Shown: one piece after another, positions 60,337 through 64,000 of the stretch
Layout: each line of letters opens with the position of its first letter
Numbering within the stretch: the stretch's first letter is position 1
Assembly (NCBI GenBank): GCA_024399545.1
Contig: JAKSNS010000002.1
Span: 38,350-102,349, forward strand
Reading direction: 5' to 3'
Length of the DNA stretch: 64,000 nucleotides
Origin: Paludibacteraceae bacterium
Lineage (GTDB): Bacteria; Bacteroidota; Bacteroidia; Bacteroidales; Paludibacteraceae
The notes under the pieces: generated by a model
Told to the model about the DNA's origin: nothing
The model's input: the letters and a program-made list of their open reading frames with translations, nothing else
Database searches by the model: none
Translations under genes and position numbers: made by a program

Positions 60337-61829
60337 GAAAAACGGTTGTTGTCATAATCCTGTCATTGGTGACGTTGTTGGTTGCTGCTCAGCGCAAATT
60401 CGAGTTTCGTGGAGCATGGATAGCTACAGTGGCGAACATAGATTGGCCGTCAAACCTCGGGCTGTCGTCTGACATACAGAAAAAAGAGATGGTGTGGCTG
60501 CTTGACTCACTGGCGGCAATGCACTTCAACGCCGTAATTTTCCAAGTACGCCCAACATCAGACGCTTTCTATAAATCAGACATTGAGCCTTGGTCTTATT
60601 ACCTGACTGGCAAGCAGAATCGACCACCAGAACCCTACTACGACCCTTTGGCATTTGTGATTTACGAGGCGCATAAACGCAACATAGATGTCCATATTTG
60701 GATAAACCCATACCGTGTGCTGAATGGCGGCGACGTGGGTATGCTAAGTTCCAACCATTTGTTTTTTCAGAAGCCATATCTTTTTGTCAAATATGGGGGA
60801 AAATACTATTTTAATCCCGGTTATGACGAGACGAGGCATTACCTGACTTCTGTCGTTGAAGATATTGTGCGCCGCTATGACATTGACGCAGTGCATTTTG
60901 ACGACTACTTCTACCCATACCGCGTTGCGGGAGAAGAGTTCCCTGACCAGACGACGTTCAAAAACTATCCCCGCGGATTCACGAATAAAGACGATTGGCG
61001 TAGGAACAACGTAAATATGGCCATACTGGAGATTGGGCAGGCCATCAAGAGGATTAAACCGTGGGTTGAGTTTGGCATTTCGCCTTTTGGTGTGTGGAGA
61101 AACTTTAACCGTGACGCTTGCGGAAGTAATACCACGGCAGGGACGACCAACTACGATGACTTGTATGCCGACGTAAGGTTGTGGTTGAAAAAAGGTTGGA
61201 TTGACTATGTCGCACCGCAGTTGTATTGGGAAATCGGCAAGAAAGTGGCTGACTACAAAGTGCTGATAGATTGGTGGAACAACAACAGTTTCGGCAAGAA
61301 CCTTTATATAGGTTTGTATGCCTCGGGGTTGGAGATAAACAAAGGCGAGGCGTGGAAAAGACCTAACGAATTGTGCCGTCAGTTGAGGATGAACGACAAA
61401 TACCATAATGTGGGTGGTGATATTTTTTATTCATGTCGGCCAATGTTGAGAAACCCTCAGGGAATATGTGACAGTTTGTCGTGCAAATTCTATAAATATC
61501 CAGCCTTGGTGCCTCCTAACGAGGGTTTGGGTGGAGTGGCGCCTGCGGCACCACAGAATGTAAGATGTGAGGTTATGGGTATTAGGCAGTATCTTTTTTG
61601 GGACAAAATAGAGGCTGAGGGTGGTCTTGCGATTTCGAGGTACATTGTCTATAGATTTGGTATGGATGAGGATGTTGACCTGAAAAAAACGGGCAGGATT
61701 GTGGCTATGGTGCATGATAACTGCCTGGATTTGACAAATCATAAACCAGGAAAATACGTAGTGACCGCCGTCAATAGGTATCATTACGAAAGCGAGGGGT
61801 CTGTGCCGATAATAATTGAACTCACCTAA
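60333..61829 (+). CDS. Family-10-like glycosyl hydrolase (GHL10/DUF187)
   Basis: 498 residues with a signal peptide ending VAAQ. The TIM-barrel family pattern is clear: FRGAWIATVANIDWPSNLGLSS, AMHFNAVIFQVRPTSDAFYKSDIEPWS, NIDVHIWINPYRV, DIDAVHFDDYFYPY, VEFGISPFGVWRNF and WIDYVAPQLYWEIGK. The C-terminal 100 residues look Fn3-like (APAAPQNVRCEV...YIVYRFG). It is probably a periplasmic enzyme acting on a glycan; the substrate is unknown. The methyltransferase gene begins four bases after its stop. Confidence 0.9.
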   Translation: MRKTVVVIILSLVTLLVAAQRKFEFRGAWIATVANIDWPSNLGLSSDIQKKEMVWLLDSLAAMHFNAVIFQVRPTSDAFYKSDIEPWSYYLTGKQNRPPEPYYDPLAFVIYEAHKRNIDVHIWINPYRVLNGGDVGMLSSNHLFFQKPYLFVKYGGKYYFNPGYDETRHYLTSVVEDIVRRYDIDAVHFDDYFYPYRVAGEEFPDQTTFKNYPRGFTNKDDWRRNNVNMAILEIGQAIKRIKPWVEFGISPFGVWRNFNRDACGSNTTAGTTNYDDLYADVRLWLKKGWIDYVAPQLYWEIGKKVADYKVLIDWWNNNSFGKNLYIGLYASGLEINKGEAWKRPNELCRQLRMNDKYHNVGGDIFYSCRPMLRNPQGICDSLSCKFYKYPALVPPNEGLGGVAPAAPQNVRCEVMGIRQYLFWDKIEAEGGLAISRYIVYRFGMDEDVDLKKTGRIVAMVHDNCLDLTNHKPGKYVVTAVNRYHYESEGSVPIIIELT

Positions 61830-61833
61830 GGCA

Positions 61834-63174
61834 ATGAAGTTGTTCAAAAACCCATATAAAGAATGTTGTGATTTTTTTGCTGAGTCTCAGTTGGATTCTT
61901 TTGTCAAAAACGGAGAGTCGGAAAGGCAGGGAAAAGGTGTCTTGAGGGTTTTGTCATTGTTTTCGGGGTGTGGAGGCATGGACCTTGGGTTGGAAGGTAA
62001 CTTCGTCTGTCACAAAAAGTCCGTTGGCAATCCTGATTGGGTGAGCGATAAAATCAACGAGGATTGGGTATTGCTTGGCAGAAATCGTTTTCGGACGGTG
62101 TTCGCATGTGATATTTTGCGTGAGGCAAAAACGACGTGGCTAAAATATATGTCACGTTTTGGTGTAAATCCTGAAATTTACCATCTTGAAAGCATCGTAG
62201 ATTTGGTTAAGGCGCATAAAGGTGGTCGTGCGGTTTTCCCTGAGGGGATTGACGTGGTGACGGGCGGTTTCCCTTGCCAGGACTTCAGTGTGGCGGGAAA
62301 AAGGAGAGGCTTTAATTCCACAGTCTCGCACGATGGTTCAAGGAGTTGTTCATCAGAGCCGACAATCGAGAGTAGAGGGCAATTGTATATGTGGATGAAA
62401 GAGGTGATTGATATTGTTCAGCCTAAAATGTTCATCGCTGAGAATGTGAAGGGTCTTGTGAGCTTGGGGGAAGTGAAGAGTATTATCCAAAGGGATTTTT
62501 CGTCGGCAAACGGGAATGGGTATGTCGTTCTTAATCCGCAAGTTATGCATGCAGGTAACTATGGAGTGCCTGAGACTCGCGAACGTGTGATTTTCATTGG
62601 CATAAAAAAGTCGGAACTTCGTGGTGAGGTTGCAGAGGCGTTGCAAAAAGATGAAATCCCTGACGCATTGAACCCTTATCCAAAAGCGACACATGGATAT
62701 ACGGTTAAGGCGAATGGTCTGAAACAACCTGTGGTTTGCCGTGACGTCCTTGGCAAATTGCCAGAACCTGAAGAGTCATCGGATTTGTCACAAATGAGTT
62801 ATTCGCATGCTAAGTTTTTAATGAATGGTAGTCAGGGGCAGACTGAAATAAACATTGACGGACTTGGCCCTACCATTCGTTCTGAACATCATGGGAATAT
62901 AGAGTTCAGGAGATTGTCAAAAGAACATGGCGGACAACATTTCGACGAACTTGGACAAGGATTGCAGGAACGTAGGCTGACGCCAAGGGAATGCGCTCTG
63001 ATTCAAACATTCCCACCTGATTATCCTTTCGTGTCACGTAAACAAGAAAGTGACAAATATGACGTGAGTCCTTCAAGGGCGTATAAGGTTATTGGTAATG
63101 CCGTTCCTCCTATGCTTGCCTATAATTTTGGTAAGAGAATCGAGGAAGTGTGGCCTCTGTATTTTGGTGGATGA
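61834..63174 (+). CDS. DNA (cytosine-5) methyltransferase, orphan
   Basis: 446 residues from ATG 61834; an upstream in-frame TTG at 61816 would overlap the hydrolase gene. C5-methylase motifs in order: I LSLFSGCGGMDLGLEG, IV GGFPCQDFSVAGKRRG with the catalytic Cys, VI ENVKGLV, VIII ETRERVIFIGI, IX RRLTPRECALIQTFPPDYPF, X YKVIGNAVPPMLAYNFG. The target-recognition region lies between VIII and IX. No restriction endonuclease or Vsr gene is adjacent. It is embedded in a run of envelope genes with close spacing on both sides. Confidence 0.93.
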   Translation: MKLFKNPYKECCDFFAESQLDSFVKNGESERQGKGVLRVLSLFSGCGGMDLGLEGNFVCHKKSVGNPDWVSDKINEDWVLLGRNRFRTVFACDILREAKTTWLKYMSRFGVNPEIYHLESIVDLVKAHKGGRAVFPEGIDVVTGGFPCQDFSVAGKRRGFNSTVSHDGSRSCSSEPTIESRGQLYMWMKEVIDIVQPKMFIAENVKGLVSLGEVKSIIQRDFSSANGNGYVVLNPQVMHAGNYGVPETRERVIFIGIKKSELRGEVAEALQKDEIPDALNPYPKATHGYTVKANGLKQPVVCRDVLGKLPEPEESSDLSQMSYSHAKFLMNGSQGQTEINIDGLGPTIRSEHHGNIEFRRLSKEHGGQHFDELGQGLQERRLTPRECALIQTFPPDYPFVSRKQESDKYDVSPSRAYKVIGNAVPPMLAYNFGKRIEEVWPLYFGG

Positions 63175-63200
63175 TAAAAATAGACCTAATCTTTGATGAA

Positions 63201-63950
63201 ATGAAATTCATGGCAATAATTCCTGCGAGGTATGCCTCGACAAGGTTCCCTGGTAAGCCGTTGGCGAAACTTGGTGGAAAAAGCGTAATCAGACGTGTTT
63301 ATGAGCAGGCTCGTAAAGTGCTTGACGATGTCGTGGTTGCGACGGACGACGAACGTATAATGGATGAAGTCAAAAGCTTCGGAGGAGTGGCGGTGATGAC
63401 CTCGGTAAACCATAAATCGGGTACTGACCGCTGTTGGGAGGCTTATCAGAAATCGGGTGTGACAGCGGACGTGGTAATAAATATCCAAGGGGACGAGCCT
63501 TTCATTCAACCAGAGCAGATTAGGGGGCTGATGGAGTGTTTCAACGACGAGGGGACGGATATTGCGACTATGCTGAAACCATACGAGGGGGGGACATCGT
63601 TTGAGGTGCTGGCTGACCCTAATTGCGTGAAATGCGTAAAAGCCCCTGACGGCAGGGCACTTTACTTTTCGCGCAGCGTGATACCTTATTTGCGTGGAGT
63701 GGATAAAGCGGAGTGGTCAATAAAAAGGCAGTATTTCAAGCATTTGGGGATTTACGCCTATAGGAGTGAGGTGTTGGGGAATGTTACGAGGATGGAGCAG
63801 ACACCTATGGAGTTGGCTGAGTCGTTGGAGCAATTGAGGTGGTTGGAGAATGGTTTGACGATTAGGACAGCAATAACCAATGTCGAGACTATAGGTATTG
63901 ACACGCCAGAGGATTTGGCTGTCGCTGAGGAGTTTCTGGTTAAGAGATAG
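63201..63950 (+). CDS. kdsB: 3-deoxy-manno-octulosonate cytidylyltransferase
   Basis: 249 residues from ATG 63201, the normal length; the longer in-frame reading overlaps the methyltransferase gene. Motifs: AIIPARYASTRFPGKPLAKLGGKSVIRRVYEQA, VVATDDERI, NIQGDEPFIQPEQI, and YFSRSVIPYLR. It activates Kdo as CMP-Kdo for lipopolysaccharide core synthesis. An 11-bp repeat array begins directly after its stop codon. Confidence 0.96.
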   Translation: MKFMAIIPARYASTRFPGKPLAKLGGKSVIRRVYEQARKVLDDVVVATDDERIMDEVKSFGGVAVMTSVNHKSGTDRCWEAYQKSGVTADVVINIQGDEPFIQPEQIRGLMECFNDEGTDIATMLKPYEGGTSFEVLADPNCVKCVKAPDGRALYFSRSVIPYLRGVDKAEWSIKRQYFKHLGIYAYRSEVLGNVTRMEQTPMELAESLEQLRWLENGLTIRTAITNVETIGIDTPEDLAVAEEFLVKR

Positions 63951-63960
63951 GTCAATGTAT

Positions 63961-64000
63961 CGTTAATCTATCGTTAATGTATCGTTAATCTATCGTTAAT
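63961..64000 (+). repeat. 11-bp tandem array 3 (cut by the window end)
   Basis: After GGTCAATGTAT, three full CGTTAATnTAT units and a partial one run off the window. Same unit, border and strand as arrays 1 and 2. Confidence 0.9.

Overview
The window is a piece of a Bacteroidales chromosome (Bacteroides/Prevotella-like, genus not determinable). The evidence is the gene repertoire: a b558-type fumarate reductase, long NusB, DUF3276, DUF4199/DUF6048/DUF6452, an epimerase-type threonine dehydrogenase, TPR-AraC hybrid regulators and a BtuB/BtuG-like cobalamin locus. Promoters also fit the Bacteroidetes form, TTG-N19/20-TAnnTTTG. Most of it is housekeeping sequence; the unusual content lies in intergenic repeats, a few odd gene architectures and one surface-glycan cluster.

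Layout. 1-1.2 kb: 5' part of fumarate reductase frdA and its cytochrome b gene (minus strand), back to back with lptB. 1.2-5.0 kb (+): lptB, a GalE-like protein without its catalytic Lys, a sugar MFS transporter, cutC. 5.0-7.2 kb (-): two AraC-type regulators; the larger has an A21 tract between a good ATG and its frame. 7.4-14.2 kb (-): prs, a lipoprotein, then metK-DUF4254-GT9-FKBP-FKBP-DUF2148. 14.2-14.8 kb: dispersed repeat plus an 11-bp tandem array. 14.8-21.2 kb (+): tetR-tolC-adaptor-RND-PII-like efflux operon. 21.3-22.2 kb: a decayed membrane-protein gene split by a 198-bp MITE. 22.2-27.9 kb: SH3 protein, CapA, DUF1294, a lipoprotein, YjbR and an AAA/DUF4143 ATPase. 27.9-28.9 kb: 33-bp tandem repeats and a 32-bp inverted repeat.

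28.9-31.5 kb (-): DUF3276-kbl-tdh. 31.7-36.4 kb (+): nusB-yajC-ybbR-coaE::mtgA fusion-PIG-L. 36.5-38.7 kb (-): EEP hydrolase and OmpA-like protein. 38.8-44.1 kb (-): cobalamin-riboswitch locus (btuB, beta-propeller lipoprotein, DUF4465, surface protein), with a second 11-bp array inside. 44.3-46.4 kb (+): ClpB without N-domain. 46.5-48.5 kb (+): SRP RNA, tRNA-Thr, TPP riboswitch, thiC. 48.5-49.7 kb: gene-free, with nested perfect inverted repeats. 49.7-55.7 kb (-): structured leader with terminator, then sugar transferase-PglD-like-ACP-SDR-KAS III-VOC-FkbH-ACP. 56-64 kb (+): a lipoprotein, then DUF4199-GT2-unknown-DUF6452-DUF6048-GHL10-C5 methyltransferase-kdsB, ending in a third 11-bp array.

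The strongest candidates for something not yet described are: the acyl-building glycan cluster with its leader RNA; the same-strand 11-bp arrays; the A21 switch on the TPR-AraC regulator; the CoaE-MtgA fusion; and the ATTGTAAC inverted-repeat elements. No database search was possible. Family names rest on motifs recognised by eye.
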